NCBI RefSeq assembly: GCF_013623905.1
Contig: NZ_JABKDD010000023.1
Coordinates: forward strand, 1-35,829
Length of the DNA stretch: 35,829 nucleotides
Source: Brevibacterium sediminis
Lineage (GTDB): Bacteria > Actinomycetota > Actinomycetes > Actinomycetales > Brevibacteriaceae
Direction of reading: 5' to 3'
Shown: in pieces, positions 26,587-35,290 of the stretch
Numbering within the stretch: position 1 is the first letter of the stretch
How the letters are laid out: each line of letters begins with the position of its first letter
Notes under the pieces: generated by a model
What the model was told of the DNA's origin: nothing
Seen by the model: the letters and a program-made list of their open reading frames with translations, nothing else
Database searches by the model: none
Translations under genes and position numbers: made by a program

Positions 26587-27630
26587 ATGACCACCGCACC
26601 GAACACGGACGCCCATGACCCGAGAATCGGCCTCGACAGCCGCAGAATGGCCATCACCATCGTTGCCGCCGTCACCTTCCTCGTCACGTGGATCGGCACC
26701 GGGCTCCTCGAAGTCAAGGCTCAAGACTCCTACGTGTCGTCACCCGGTCCGAGCCTCCTGCGCCTCGCGCTCATCGCGGTCTCCGGCGCCGCCGCGATCA
26801 CGATCGCCCGCGGACTTCGCCCGATCCCCCGCAACGTGTTCATTGTCATCACTGTGTTCCTTTGCGCCGTCGAAGCGCTCAAGTCGGTCTTCACCATCGA
26901 CACGTTCGGCGCCGACACCGGCGTATTGGCCGACAATCCCGCGCTCACCACAGCCCTGGTCACCGTGAGCCTCATCGTGGCGGTGGCTTTCCCGATCGTT
27001 GTGGCACTCGCCCTGGCCGCAGTCACGGCCCAACTTGTTCCCGTCGCCGAGGCGGCCGCTCCCGCAGTCCTCTGCCGCCGTTCACGTGCCGCCGCCTTCG
27101 GATTGTTCGCTGCGACCGGGATCGTGCTCCTCGTCTGGCTGCTGCGAACCATGTTCGTCGACGCCATGTTCCTGTTCGAGTACGGTGATGCGTTCAATGC
27201 TCTGGGCGCAGCGGTCGGGTTCGTCTCCGCCATCGCCGCCCTGCGGGTCGTCGCCGAGTCTCGGTCGCTGCCGGCCGATGAGCCGGCCCTCGGCTCATCT
27301 TCTTCCGGCACCACACCGCGATCTGCTCGCACTCTGGCCTTCGTAATCGTCGCCTGCGGACTGCTTCTGTGCCTGGAATCGACCTTGCTCGCCGTCGGTT
27401 ATCCACCGGTCTCCAGCCTGGGATACACGGGCTGGGTCATCAGCATGTTCGGCCTCGTCCTCGGCAGTCTCGTGCTCGCGGTCCGCACACTCAACTGCGC
27501 TCCGACCCATGATGCCCAACCCGGTGACCGTGCCCAGCCCGACGACATCACCCAGTCGGACGACAGCAATGTGGCCAACGACGGTACTGAGGTCGGCAGC
27601 AGCGGCAGCGAACGCAGCATGGGGTCATGA
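26587..27630 (+). CDS. Multi-pass membrane protein of unknown function (first of a coupled pair)
   Basis: Protein of 347 residues with about eight to nine hydrophobic segments and a polar, Asp/Ser/Gln-rich C-terminal tail of about 50 residues. I do not recognise a named family. Segment order and local similarities to the next gene suggest that the two are paralogues: G-L-R-P-I-P-R-N-V-F-I-V-I-T-V-F-L compares with T-L-P-L-H-P-R-I-V-L-S-V-I-T-V-L-L. The central loop encodes V-A-E-A-A-A with one GCCGAGGCGGCC copy. The ATG at 26587 is chosen over the longer frame because that overlaps the divergent DUF255 start. The gene ends in an ATGA overlap with the next. Confidence 0.75.
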   Translation: MTTAPNTDAHDPRIGLDSRRMAITIVAAVTFLVTWIGTGLLEVKAQDSYVSSPGPSLLRLALIAVSGAAAITIARGLRPIPRNVFIVITVFLCAVEALKSVFTIDTFGADTGVLADNPALTTALVTVSLIVAVAFPIVVALALAAVTAQLVPVAEAAAPAVLCRRSRAAAFGLFAATGIVLLVWLLRTMFVDAMFLFEYGDAFNALGAAVGFVSAIAALRVVAESRSLPADEPALGSSSSGTTPRSARTLAFVIVACGLLLCLESTLLAVGYPPVSSLGYTGWVISMFGLVLGSLVLAVRTLNCAPTHDAQPGDRAQPDDITQSDDSNVANDGTEVGSSGSERSMGS

Positions 27631-28577
27631 CCACCGCGGCGCAGCGAGGCGCTGAGGCCATCGCCGACGGAGACTCTGCCGAACGACCTGCACCACTGGG
27701 GCCTGGAGACTTCTCACTGACGGTCGTGGCATTTCTCGTGCATTGCCTGTCGTGGACGAGCGCCGCGTTTCTCATCAGCGCCGACGATGTGCACTTCGCG
27801 ACGAGTCCGGTCCGCGCGTGGGCCCAGTTCGGCATCCTGCTCGTCGCCGGCGCATCGGGGATCGTCCTCCTCCGGACTCTGCCCCTTCATCCGCGCATTG
27901 TGCTCAGCGTGATCACCGTACTGCTGTTCGTCCCGTCTGGATTGGCCTCGCTCGTCTCCGCCTCCGCTGGCGACTCGAATGTCGGGCAGGCGATCGCCGT
28001 GAATCTCTGGTTACTGCGTCTACTGACGATCGTGGTCTTTCCGCTCATCGTTGCCGTTGTGCTGGCGACGATCCTCGGACGAACCCCAGACTCCGCCAGC
28101 CTTGCAAATTCCCACGCCGAGGCGGCCGACCCGACTCCCCAGCTCCCCCGCTACCGCCACGCCTCCTTGGTCTCGGCCACCGTGCTCATCGTCTCTGCTC
28201 TCATCATTGCGGTGGGCTTCGCCTTCGAACCGTCCGTGGGCCGTTTCGCCGACGTCCCTGCCTCGATCGCCTTCCTCACCGCCTGCGCGAGTCTCACAGC
28301 TTCAACCGCCGGCCTATACAGCTTGTACTCCCTGACGAGAAACTGCATCGCCGACTCAGCAGCGGGATCCCCTCCCCCGCCGAGGATCGCCCAGGTTCTG
28401 ACTGCAGTCACCGTGGTCTGCGGTATGGCCGCGTTCATGGTCTCCACTTCGAGGATGTTCGGCGACGGAGCTGACCTCTATTTCGGCCCGATCGCCGGAC
28501 CGGTCGGGATGGGCGGAACGATCATGTCCAGCATTCTGCTCTCTGTCCTCATCATCCGCCAGCCCGCCCATGTCTGA
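27627..28577 (+). CDS. Multi-pass membrane protein of unknown function (second of a coupled pair)
   Basis: Protein of 316 residues with about eight hydrophobic segments. The ATG at 27627 overlaps the TGA of the previous gene (ATGA), a sign of translational coupling. The layout resembles its neighbour: a paired-helix block, a hydrophilic central loop (here H-A-E-A-A-D, again from a GCCGAGGCGGCC copy) and further helices. F-P-L-I-V-A-V-V-L-A-T-I-L parallels F-P-I-V-V-A-L-A-L-A-A-V. No catalytic motif or known transporter signature is visible. It is convergent with the phosphodiesterase gene, 27 bp away. Confidence 0.75.
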   Translation: MTTAAQRGAEAIADGDSAERPAPLGPGDFSLTVVAFLVHCLSWTSAAFLISADDVHFATSPVRAWAQFGILLVAGASGIVLLRTLPLHPRIVLSVITVLLFVPSGLASLVSASAGDSNVGQAIAVNLWLLRLLTIVVFPLIVAVVLATILGRTPDSASLANSHAEAADPTPQLPRYRHASLVSATVLIVSALIIAVGFAFEPSVGRFADVPASIAFLTACASLTASTAGLYSLYSLTRNCIADSAAGSPPPPRIAQVLTAVTVVCGMAAFMVSTSRMFGDGADLYFGPIAGPVGMGGTIMSSILLSVLIIRQPAHV

Positions 28578-28604
28578 GCCGACGCGGGGCCTATAGAGCC
28601 TCCT

Positions 28605-29465
28605 CTAGAGAGCTTCGACGACCTCGACGAGGCGGTCGGGAGCGTTGGTGATGATGCCGTCGGCGCCGACGTCGATGGCTCGTTCCATCTCGCCGAGGTC
28701 GTCGACGGTCCACACCAAGCTGGTCATTCCGAGCTCGTGGATGGCGGTGAGGAAGTCCTCGTCGGCCGCGCAGAATTCGGGGTTGACCTGGTCGACCCAA
28801 TCCGCGAAGTCCTGGAGCTCGTCCGGGCAGGGTCGGCCGAGCACGCCGACCGGGATCTCCGGGGCGAGCGCGTGGAACTCTTCGACGAATGCCCAGTTCG
28901 CGGACTGGACGACGAGCATGCCGGCGGCCAAAGCCCGGTCGAGGTAGTTCGGCACGGTGCGCAGGGCGGACAGGACCGCCTCGGCGATTCCGGGATAGAG
29001 CTCGGGGTGCTTGACCTCCAGCAGCAGGCCGGTGCGGGTGTCGTGGGCGAGGGTGAGCACCTCGGCGAGGCGGGGCACGCGGACACCGGCGAATTCCTCG
29101 CCCTTCCAGCTTCCGGCGTCGAGTGTGGCGATCTGGGCGGCGTTCATGCCGGCGATGCTGCGGTCTTGACGATTCGGGTACAGGGTGCGGGCGTCGGTGG
29201 TGCGATCGACGGTGGTGTCGTGCATGATCACGAGCTCACCGTCGGCGCTCATATGGACGTCGGTTTCGATCATGTCTGCGCCCTGGTCGATGCCGGCGAT
29301 GAACGCGGGGATCGTGTTCTCCGGCCAATCGGCGGACGCACCTCGGTGTGCGATGACCAGGGGCGGGACCCGAACGCGGGCGGGGTCGATCACGGTGCCG
29401 GCCGCGCCGGCGCTGAGGTCGCGGGGCGAGTGATCGGAGGTGGGGGTGGCGAGGGTGATGGGCAT
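28605..29465 (-). CDS. Glycerophosphodiester phosphodiesterase family protein
   Basis: Protein of 286 residues with a single GDPD TIM-barrel domain. A-H-R-G-A-S-A-D-W-P-E-N-T (His40, Glu49), I-E-T-D-V-H (metal ligands Glu67, Asp69) and M-H-D-T-T-V-D-R-T-T (His82) are all intact. L-L-L-E-V-K-H-P gives the third metal ligand, and the C-terminal part has S-L-V-W-T-V-D-D and D-G-I-I-T-N-A-P-D. It hydrolyses glycerophosphodiesters to glycerol-3-phosphate and an alcohol. No signal peptide is seen, so it is likely cytosolic. The ATG at 29465 is preferred because GGAGGAG lies about 8 nt upstream. Confidence 0.95.
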   Translation of the reverse strand: MPITLATPTSDHSPRDLSAGAAGTVIDPARVRVPPLVIAHRGASADWPENTIPAFIAGIDQGADMIETDVHMSADGELVIMHDTTVDRTTDARTLYPNRQDRSIAGMNAAQIATLDAGSWKGEEFAGVRVPRLAEVLTLAHDTRTGLLLEVKHPELYPGIAEAVLSALRTVPNYLDRALAAGMLVVQSANWAFVEEFHALAPEIPVGVLGRPCPDELQDFADWVDQVNPEFCAADEDFLTAIHELGMTSLVWTVDDLGEMERAIDVGADGIITNAPDRLVEVVEAL

Positions 29466-29803
29466 TTCAGAACTCCTCCACGGAGACTGCGGGTGGCATT
29501 CGGGCGCCGGATCCAACTGCTGCGCGGTGGCCGAACGATGAGTACTAGGCCGCCCAGACTAGGGGGCCCGAGCAAGTTCCGGGTGATGCGCGAGTGGACG
29601 GGACATGAATCCTGACGGTGTCGACACTGGCCGTCGCCTGGGCCGATGCTGACTCGGCCGCAGGCCGACGGTGACCTTCAAGCAGGGGCCACTGCCACAG
29701 CTGCGGAACCGGAAGTGGCAGACTGGGAGTAACCACGGACGGAGTTCTCGCGTTCCGCACCTCCGATCCTCTCCAGCACAATTGCCGAAGGAGGCGCAGT
29801 TCG
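29466..29803. other. Divergent intergenic region, GDPD / AGCS symporter
   Basis: 338 bp without a supported gene. It must hold promoters for both neighbours, but no clear -35/-10 pair stands out. Two small hairpins lie on the symporter side: GGCCG-N9-CGGCC at 29641-29659 and CTGCCAC-N16-GTGGCAG at 29692-29721. They could belong to a structured 5' leader. No known riboswitch core was recognised. Confidence 0.4.
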
Positions 29804-31297
29804 ATGGAGATGCTCCAGAGTGCTTTCGACAGTGTCAGCACCGTATCGTCGTACATCCTCGTGGCTGTTCTCATCCCCACTGGTCTGTATTTCACCATCC
29901 GCACGGGAGCGGTGCAGGTCCGCCTGCTGCCCGAGATGTTCCGCACCCTGGTGGAGCCGGGCGGACGGGATTCCGAGGGCAACCGGAACATCTCGCCGTT
30001 CCGCGCCTTCTCGATCTCCGCGGCCTCGCGGGTGGGAACGGCGAACATCGCCGGTGTCGCTTTGGCGATCTCGCTCGGTGGACCGGGTGCGATGTTCTGG
30101 ATGTGGCTGACGGCCATCGTCGGCGGCGCCACGGCCTTCGCCGAATCGGCTCTCGGACAGCTGTACAAGCTCAAGGACGGCCCGAACTTCCGCGGCGGTC
30201 CCGCTTATTACATCAAGCACGGGCTGAACATGAAGTGGCTCGGACTGGTCTTCGCCGTCATCGTCGCCATCACCTACGGCATCGTGTTCAACTCGGTGCA
30301 GTCGAACTCCATCGTCGACGCCGTCGGGGCATCCTTCGGAGTCGAGAGTTCGGACGGCGTCTTCGCTGCCGTGGCCGGGGCGATCATCGCCGTTGCCGCC
30401 TTCGCGATCTTCGCAGGCGGCGCCAAGCGCATCTCGAACATCTCGGCCTATCTGGTGCCGATCATGGCCGGCCTCTACCTCATCGTCGGCATCATCGTCG
30501 TGGCGATGAACATCGGTGCTGTGCCGTCGATGATCGCCACGATCGTCACCGACGCGTTCAGCATGGATTCGATCGCCGGTGGAACGCTGGGATCGATCAT
30601 GCTCATCGGTGTTCAGCGCGGTCTGTTCTCCAATGAGGCCGGTATCGGTTCGGTGCCGAACGCGGCAGCGACCGCATCGGCGTCGCACCCAGCCAAGCAG
30701 GGCTTCGTGCAGGCGCTGGGCGTGTACTTCGATACGATCCTCGTCTGCTCGATCACCGCGTTCATCATCCTGCTGTCGAATCCGGAGTACGGCAGCTCTG
30801 CCGAGGGCATCCAGCTCACGCAGACGGCGCTGAGCGGTCAGCTCGGACAGTGGGCGATCCACTTCCTCACGCTGGCGATCTTCCTCTTCGCGTTCTCGTC
30901 GATCCTCGGCAACTACTACTACGGCGAAGCGAATATCGAGCACCTGACGACGAACCGCGTCGCGCTGCGCGTGTATCAGGTCATCGTCATGGTCTCGGTG
31001 TTCATCGGAGCGATCGCGGCCCTCGACCTGGTGTGGACCGCGGCCGATATCTTCATGGCGATCATGGCTCTCATCAACCTCTTCGCCCTGCTGATGCTCT
31101 CGCCGTTGGTGTTCTCGCTGCTGAAGAACTACCAGCAACAGCGCAAGGCCGGCTTCGAACCGGTGTTCCGACGCGGCGATCTGCCGACTTATCGGCGCAT
31201 CAACACCGAAGTCGATGCCTGGGACGGCACCGACGAGGTGACCACAACGAAGTTCTGGCATGACCGCGGCAAGAAGGTTCGCTCCGACAACGAGTGA
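29804..31297 (+). CDS. Alanine/glycine:cation symporter (AGCS family, AlsT/DagA-like)
   Basis: Protein of 497 residues with about eleven transmembrane helices. Family motifs are present: I-S-P-F-R-A-F-S-I-S-A-A-S-R-V-G-T-A-N-I-A-G-V-A, G-G-P-G-A-M-F-W-M-W, F-R-G-G-P-A-Y-Y-I, and G-L-F-S-N-E-A-G-I-G-S-V-P-N-A-A-A. Members take up alanine or glycine with Na+ or H+. The hydrophilic C-terminal tail of about 50 residues is charged. GAAGGAGG lies about 8 nt before the ATG. It is followed by a clear terminator and so is probably monocistronic. Confidence 0.96.
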   Translation: MEMLQSAFDSVSTVSSYILVAVLIPTGLYFTIRTGAVQVRLLPEMFRTLVEPGGRDSEGNRNISPFRAFSISAASRVGTANIAGVALAISLGGPGAMFWMWLTAIVGGATAFAESALGQLYKLKDGPNFRGGPAYYIKHGLNMKWLGLVFAVIVAITYGIVFNSVQSNSIVDAVGASFGVESSDGVFAAVAGAIIAVAAFAIFAGGAKRISNISAYLVPIMAGLYLIVGIIVVAMNIGAVPSMIATIVTDAFSMDSIAGGTLGSIMLIGVQRGLFSNEAGIGSVPNAAATASASHPAKQGFVQALGVYFDTILVCSITAFIILLSNPEYGSSAEGIQLTQTALSGQLGQWAIHFLTLAIFLFAFSSILGNYYYGEANIEHLTTNRVALRVYQVIVMVSVFIGAIAALDLVWTAADIFMAIMALINLFALLMLSPLVFSLLKNYQQQRKAGFEPVFRRGDLPTYRRINTEVDAWDGTDEVTTTKFWHDRGKKVRSDNE

Positions 31298-31323
31298 GGC
31301 TGCCGAACAGCAGTCGACAACGC

Positions 31324-31356
31324 ACATCGGGCGCTCCCTTTCGGAGCGCCCGATGT
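31324..31356 (+). terminator. Terminator of the AGCS symporter gene
   Basis: A perfect 14-bp stem (31324-31337 with 31343-31356) with a 5-nt loop lies 27 bp after the stop codon and is followed by a few T-rich bases. Confidence 0.85.
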
Positions 31357-31408
31357 GTATTCATTCCCCAAGATCCGCAGGCAGTCCCCTGACCCTTACG
31401 AGGTCCCG

Positions 31409-31708
31409 ATGAGTATCGATCGCGTTGAATTGGCGAAGGCCCTCGCCGAGGCGACCGGATGGTCGGTCTCGGCCGATCCCCACCGTGTGACGTTCACGAA
31501 TGATGATCCACTACAGGTGGTCATCTGGACCGTTACCGATGCTGAGATCGGGGAACTCCGCTATAACGAGAATCGACGCGCCAAGGGTTACGGTGGCAAG
31601 CAGAGCGCTGAGCTCGGAGTCTTGTGGCTTCCGCTCACGGAAGCGTTGGGTCCGCTCGAGGGACCTCGAGGGCATATGGATGGGACAGACTTGACGATTC
31701 GCGAGTGA
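31409..31708 (+). CDS. Small protein of unknown function
   Basis: Protein of 99 residues, begins M-S-I-D-R-V-E-L-A-K-A-L-A-E-A-T-G-W and looks like one compact alpha/beta domain without signal peptide, membrane helix or cysteine. I do not recognise the family. The ATG at 31409 has only a weak AGG upstream. A GTG at 31355 in the same frame is unlikely because it falls in the preceding terminator. The gene is isolated between two strong terminators, and codon use is less GC-biased than in the neighbours. Confidence 0.6.
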   Translation: MSIDRVELAKALAEATGWSVSADPHRVTFTNDDPLQVVIWTVTDAEIGELRYNENRRAKGYGGKQSAELGVLWLPLTEALGPLEGPRGHMDGTDLTIRE

Positions 31709-31725
31709 CGAAGCAATGAAAGACA

Positions 31726-31761
31726 GAACGGCTCGAGCAGAGTGCACTGCTCGAGCCGTTC
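31726..31761. terminator. Bidirectional terminator
   Basis: A perfect 15-bp stem (31726-31740 with 31747-31761) and 6-nt loop separate the convergent small gene and secreted-protein gene. Confidence 0.85.
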
Positions 31762-31786
31762 CGAATGGCGGGGTCGTGACTTCTGG

Positions 31787-32482
31787 TCAGCGCTTGACCG
31801 ACTTCGATGTCGCCCCGGTGGCCCAGCTGACCTGGCTGAACGTGACACGGTAGTACCGCTTGCTCTTCGACTTCACCTTGTAGACGGCCTTGCCCTTTTT
31901 CGCGCTGGCCGTCTTCAGGGTCTTCCACTTGCTGCCGGACTTGACTTGGAACTTCACCTTCGGGTTGTAGTTGACCTTCCCGTAGTGCTCCGGGTGATAG
32001 ACCTTCGTCGACGAGGTCAGCGTGACCGTGCTTCCCTTGCGCTTTGAGGACAGCGACGCATACGACTTGCCGCGGACGTAGAAGCAGCCCTTTGTGTAGT
32101 CCGTGAATGCGTCCCACGAGTGTTCGTTGTCGACGGAAACCTCTGACGGACCGATTCGATATTTGCCGAGCCCGTCGAGACTCGGACAGATCATATTGCG
32201 GTCTTTGGTGCTGGGACTCGTGTAGTTTCCGAAGTACGCCTCCGTCGTGTATCCGTATCGGCCTGCAATTTCAGAATCTACCGTCCACGAATCGACGTTC
32301 TTCTTGTTGTACTTCAGATAGACGTTGAAGTACTTGCAGTTGTCATTCGAAATGACCATGTTGCTTGCTGAAAGCTTCGTCACGTCGAATGACATAGATG
32401 CCGCTTCGGCAGATACGGCAGGACCGATGACGAGAGCAAGAGCGGCAACGGACGCCACGAGGGCGCGCTTGAGGAACTTCAT
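31787..32482 (-). CDS. Secreted protein of unknown function, Lys/Tyr/Ser-rich
   Basis: Protein of 231 residues. A classical signal peptide M-K-F-L-K-R-A-L-V-A-S ends near S-A-E-A-A (cleavage at about 27). The mature part has an unrecognised N-terminal domain with three cysteines (D-N-C-K-Y-F, M-I-C-P-S-L, K-G-C-F-Y-V). The C-terminal half is very basic and beta-rich, with W-K-T-L-K-T, K-G-K-A-V-Y-K-V and R-Y-Y-R-V-T-F, a pattern common at the end of actinomycete exported proteins. Base composition is clearly less GC-rich than around it, which may mean acquisition by transfer. GGAG lies 5 nt before the ATG at 32482. Confidence 0.75.
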   Translation of the reverse strand: MKFLKRALVASVAALALVIGPAVSAEAASMSFDVTKLSASNMVISNDNCKYFNVYLKYNKKNVDSWTVDSEIAGRYGYTTEAYFGNYTSPSTKDRNMICPSLDGLGKYRIGPSEVSVDNEHSWDAFTDYTKGCFYVRGKSYASLSSKRKGSTVTLTSSTKVYHPEHYGKVNYNPKVKFQVKSGSKWKTLKTASAKKGKAVYKVKSKSKRYYRVTFSQVSWATGATSKSVKR

Positions 32483-32664
32483 GGAGACTCCAACTGAAGA
32501 TGGGATGGAAGGGGATGCCTGAGTCGGAGTCAACGAATGTGTAATCGGCAACGAGAAGTCACGAACTTGAAAGTTGTATGACCGAAGATTATCACACCTG
32601 CAGTCCGTTCGGCTCCTGCTTAATCGTGCCGTTCAAGCACGCAACTCAACCACGCGCAAAAGAC

Positions 32665-32688
32665 GGCCCGAGCGATAACGCTCGGGCC
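32665..32688 (-). terminator. Terminator of the ectABC operon
   Basis: A perfect 10-bp stem (32665-32674 with 32679-32688) and tetraloop ATAA lies 56 bp after the ectC stop. The motif GGCCGCCTCGGC begins inside its right arm and runs out beyond it. The remaining DNA up to 32483 carries no supported gene and probably holds the promoter of the secreted-protein gene. Confidence 0.8.
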
Positions 32689-32743
32689 GCCTCGGCGAGT
32701 GAAGCTCAGCCGGTGTCCACCGACTCAGCAATCAGAAGCCGTA

Positions 32744-33151
32744 TCAGTTCGCGGGTGCCGCTTCATCCTCGAGGATGAGAGGGTACACGCCGTTCTCGTC
32801 GTGGACCTCTCGGCCGGTGACCGGCGGGTTGAACACGCAGGCCATGCGCAGCTCTTCCTCGGCCACGACGGTGTGCTTCTCGTTTCCGTCGAGCAGGTAC
32901 ATGACGCCATCGTGGAGCGGGTAGACCTTGCCGGTCTCCTCGTCGGTCAGCGTCCCCTTGCCCTGTACGCAGTACACGGCCTCGACGTGGTTCTGGTAGT
33001 GGAACGTCGAGGTGGTTCCGGCATAGATCACGGTGTCGTGGAACGAGAATCCGACGCGCTCCTTGCCGAGCACCATGCGGCGTGAGCGCCAGGTCTCGGA
33101 CTTCACATCGCGGTCGGTGTCGTTGAGGTCATCGCGGTTGACTACGTACAT
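32744..33151 (-). CDS. ectC: L-ectoine synthase EctC
   Basis: Protein of 135 residues, typical cupin-fold ectoine synthase. It cyclises N-gamma-acetyl-diaminobutyrate to ectoine. It begins M-Y-V-V-N-R-D-D and has the family blocks W-R-S-R-R-M-V-L, F-S-F-H-D-T-V-I-Y-A-G-T, H-Y-Q-N-H-V-E-A-V-Y-C-V-Q-G-K-G and V-F-N-P-P-V-T-G-R-E-V-H. The ATG at 33151 is preceded by AAAGGA. It is last in the operon. No hydroxylase gene (ectD) follows. Confidence 0.98.
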   Translation of the reverse strand: MYVVNRDDLNDTDRDVKSETWRSRRMVLGKERVGFSFHDTVIYAGTTSTFHYQNHVEAVYCVQGKGTLTDEETGKVYPLHDGVMYLLDGNEKHTVVAEEELRMACVFNPPVTGREVHDENGVYPLILEDEAAPAN

Positions 33152-33277
33152 CTGTGGTCCTTTCGCAGAAGGTCGGTGAAAGTGTTCAGGGTGGGCCGCG
33201 GACGTCCGTCTCACTTCAACGGCTCCCGTCGGCCCGAGTGGGCGATCGAGCAGGTGAGCTCGAATCCGCCCAAAGCT

Positions 33278-33309
33278 CGGGCCGGCGCCACAGGTGCGAC
33301 GCCGGCCCG
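33278..33309 (-). terminator. Hairpin between ectB and ectC (attenuator or mRNA-processing element)
   Basis: A GC-only 10-bp stem (33278-33287 with 33300-33309) with a 12-nt loop stands 11 bp after the ectB stop, without a T tract, inside the 169-bp gap to ectC. It could partially terminate or protect the upstream mRNA, so that ectA-ectB and ectC amounts differ. Confidence 0.5.
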
Positions 33310-33320
33310 GCAGAGGTGGG

Positions 33321-34625
33321 TCAGGCCAGTGCGGCCTTCGCAGCGGCAGGAGCGAACTTGGCCACTCCGGCCTCGATGATGTCCAGGCCCGCCTGCAGAT
33401 CGCGCGAATCGATCGTCAGCGGCGGCATGATCTTGATGACTTCGTCATCGGCGCCCGAGGTCTCGAGCAGCAGACCGTTCTCGAAGGCATAGGCGGCAAC
33501 CTTCTCGGCCACCTCGAGGTCTTCGAAGCAGACACCGGCCAGCAGGCCCCGTCCGCGGATCGAAGCGCCTTCGGCCTTTTCGACGATCGTGTCGAGGCGC
33601 TGGTGCAGCTCGGCAATGGTGTCGGCGAGCTGGTTCTGGAACTCGTTGTCGGCCCAGAAGGTCTTGATGGCGGCGGTCGCGGTCACGAACGCGGGGTTGT
33701 TTCCGCGGAAGGTGCCGTTGTGCTCGCCGGGCTCCCAGACGTCGAGCTCGGGACGGAACAGGGTCAGCGCCAGCGGCAGACCCGAACCGGAGATCGACTT
33801 CGACAGGCAGACGATGTCGGGCTCGATACCGGCCTCTTCGAAGCTGAAGAACGAACCGGTACGGCCGCAGCCTGCCTGCACGTCATCGACGATGAGGAGG
33901 ATGTCATGCTTCTTGCACAGGTCGGACAGTGCGCGCAGCCATTCGGCGCGAGCGGCACGCAGTCCGCCCTCGCCCTGCACGGTCTCGACGATGACAGCGG
34001 CGGGCTTGTCGACGCCCGAGCCGGAGTCCTCGAGGACCTTCTCCAGCCACAGGAAATCCGGGACCTCTCCGTCGAAGTAGTCGTCGTACGGGATCTTCGA
34101 GCTGTTGGTCAGCGGGATGCCTGCGCCTTCGCGCTTCATCGAGTTGCCGGTCACCGACAGCGATCCCAGCGTCATGCCGTGGAACGCGTTGGTGAACGAG
34201 AGCATGTGCTGACGGCCGGTCACCTTGCGAGCAAGCTTGAGAGCCGCCTCGACGGTGTTGGTTCCCGTCGGTCCGGGGAACATGACGGAGTAGTCGAGTC
34301 CGCGCGGCTTGAGGATGAGGTCCTGGAAGGTCTGCAGGAACTCACGCTTGGCCGGGGTCTTCATATCCATCGAGTGCAGAACGGCGCCCGACTGCAGGTA
34401 CTCGATGAGCGGGCCCATCACGACCGGGTTGTTGTGGCCGTAGTTGAGGGCACCGGCACCGGAGAAGAAATCGAGGTACTCGTTGCCGTCCTCGTCCCAC
34501 TGCTTTGCGCCCTGCGAACGGGCGAAGGTCGCGGGCCAGGAACGGCAGTAGCTGCGCACGGCAGACTCGCGAGTTTCGAAGATGTCGGGCTTGTCAGTGG
34601 GTGTGGGCTTAGCGCTTTCAGTCAT
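33321..34625 (-). CDS. ectB: Diaminobutyrate--2-oxoglutarate transaminase EctB
   Basis: Protein of 434 residues, class III PLP aminotransferase. It makes L-2,4-diaminobutyrate from aspartate semialdehyde with glutamate as amino donor. Family features are [50 protein letters not shown] and the PLP lysine at 276 in [17 protein letters not shown] precedes the ATG. The 163-bp gap to ectA contains a GCCGAGGCGG motif and no supported gene. Confidence 0.98.
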   Translation of the reverse strand: MTESAKPTPTDKPDIFETRESAVRSYCRSWPATFARSQGAKQWDEDGNEYLDFFSGAGALNYGHNNPVVMGPLIEYLQSGAVLHSMDMKTPAKREFLQTFQDLILKPRGLDYSVMFPGPTGTNTVEAALKLARKVTGRQHMLSFTNAFHGMTLGSLSVTGNSMKREGAGIPLTNSSKIPYDDYFDGEVPDFLWLEKVLEDSGSGVDKPAAVIVETVQGEGGLRAARAEWLRALSDLCKKHDILLIVDDVQAGCGRTGSFFSFEEAGIEPDIVCLSKSISGSGLPLALTLFRPELDVWEPGEHNGTFRGNNPAFVTATAAIKTFWADNEFQNQLADTIAELHQRLDTIVEKAEGASIRGRGLLAGVCFEDLEVAEKVAAYAFENGLLLETSGADDEVIKIMPPLTIDSRDLQAGLDIIEAGVAKFAPAAAKAALA

Positions 34626-34788
34626 GACTTGAGTCCTTTCGACTTCTTTAAGTTCTGCGTCTGCATCGGATGCAGTCGCCGAGGCGGTGGCCGCTGCCGC
34701 TCACTGCGGGCGATCTCTTCCGCCTCCTGGCACCTGGCGCGTCCACGCCCTTGGAACAGGGGGCCGCGCGGCGCCGGGGTGAGGCTCG

Positions 34789-35283
34789 TTATAGGGGTGC
34801 GATCTCGTAGAGGTACTCGGTGTCGTGGCCGTCCGGGTAGAGGTCCGGGGTGAACAGCGGGCGACGGTCGAATCCGGCGCCGCGCTTCTCAGCGAACGCC
34901 TGGAACAGGCGGTTGGACGCCGCATTGTCGTCGGTGATCGTCGTCTCCATGCGGAGAGCGCCGGTCCGGTCGGCCAGTTCATGGAGCATGGTCGATGCGA
35001 GTCCGTGTCCACGGAAGTTCTCGTTGACGGCGACCTGCCAGATCATCAGGGTGTCCGGATTCTCCGGACGGGTGTAACCGGTGATGAAGCCGGCGGGTTC
35101 TCCGTCGATTCGTGCGATCACCGAGGTGTCCGCGAAGTCGCGGCACCACAGCAGGTACGAGTACGAGGAGTTCAGGTCGAGCACGGCTGTGTCTTTCGCG
35201 AGCCGCCATAGATGTTGTCCGTCCTCCAGTTCTGGAGTCCGGACGTCGATTTGCGTCTTCGGTTCAGCGAGTGCGTTAATCAC
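34789..35283 (-). CDS. ectA: L-2,4-diaminobutyrate N-acetyltransferase EctA
   Basis: Protein of 164 residues with a GNAT fold. It acetylates diaminobutyrate with acetyl-CoA, the second step to ectoine. Motifs include L-D-L-N-S-S-Y-S-Y-L-L-W-C-R-D-F, G-F-I-T-G-Y-x-R-P-E-N-P-D-T-L-M-I-W-Q-V-A-V and the acetyl-CoA loop R-G-H-G-L-A-S-T-M-L. The GTG at 35283 is chosen: a TTGACG/TAGGTT promoter ends 7 nt before it, implying a leaderless mRNA, and the resulting length fits the family. An in-frame extension to 35403 would run through the promoter. Confidence 0.96.
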   Translation of the reverse strand: MINALAEPKTQIDVRTPELEDGQHLWRLAKDTAVLDLNSSYSYLLWCRDFADTSVIARIDGEPAGFITGYTRPENPDTLMIWQVAVNENFRGHGLASTMLHELADRTGALRMETTITDDNAASNRLFQAFAEKRGAGFDRRPLFTPDLYPDGHDTEYLYEIAPL

Positions 35284-35290
35284 GCCAACA

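Noticed and set aside
29620..29803. Possible glycine riboswitch before the AGCS symporter
   Set aside because: CCGAAGGAGGCGCAG superficially resembles the glycine aptamer core, but the rest of the aptamer is missing and the sequence is explained as the Shine-Dalgarno site.
29678..31327. Long minus-strand frame opposite the AGCS symporter gene
   Set aside because: Asp/His/Arg-rich shadow of a strongly conserved transporter gene.
32578..32778. Short plus-strand frame between the secreted-protein gene and ectC
   Set aside because: It runs through the ectABC terminator and into the ectC end and shows no domain or ribosome site.
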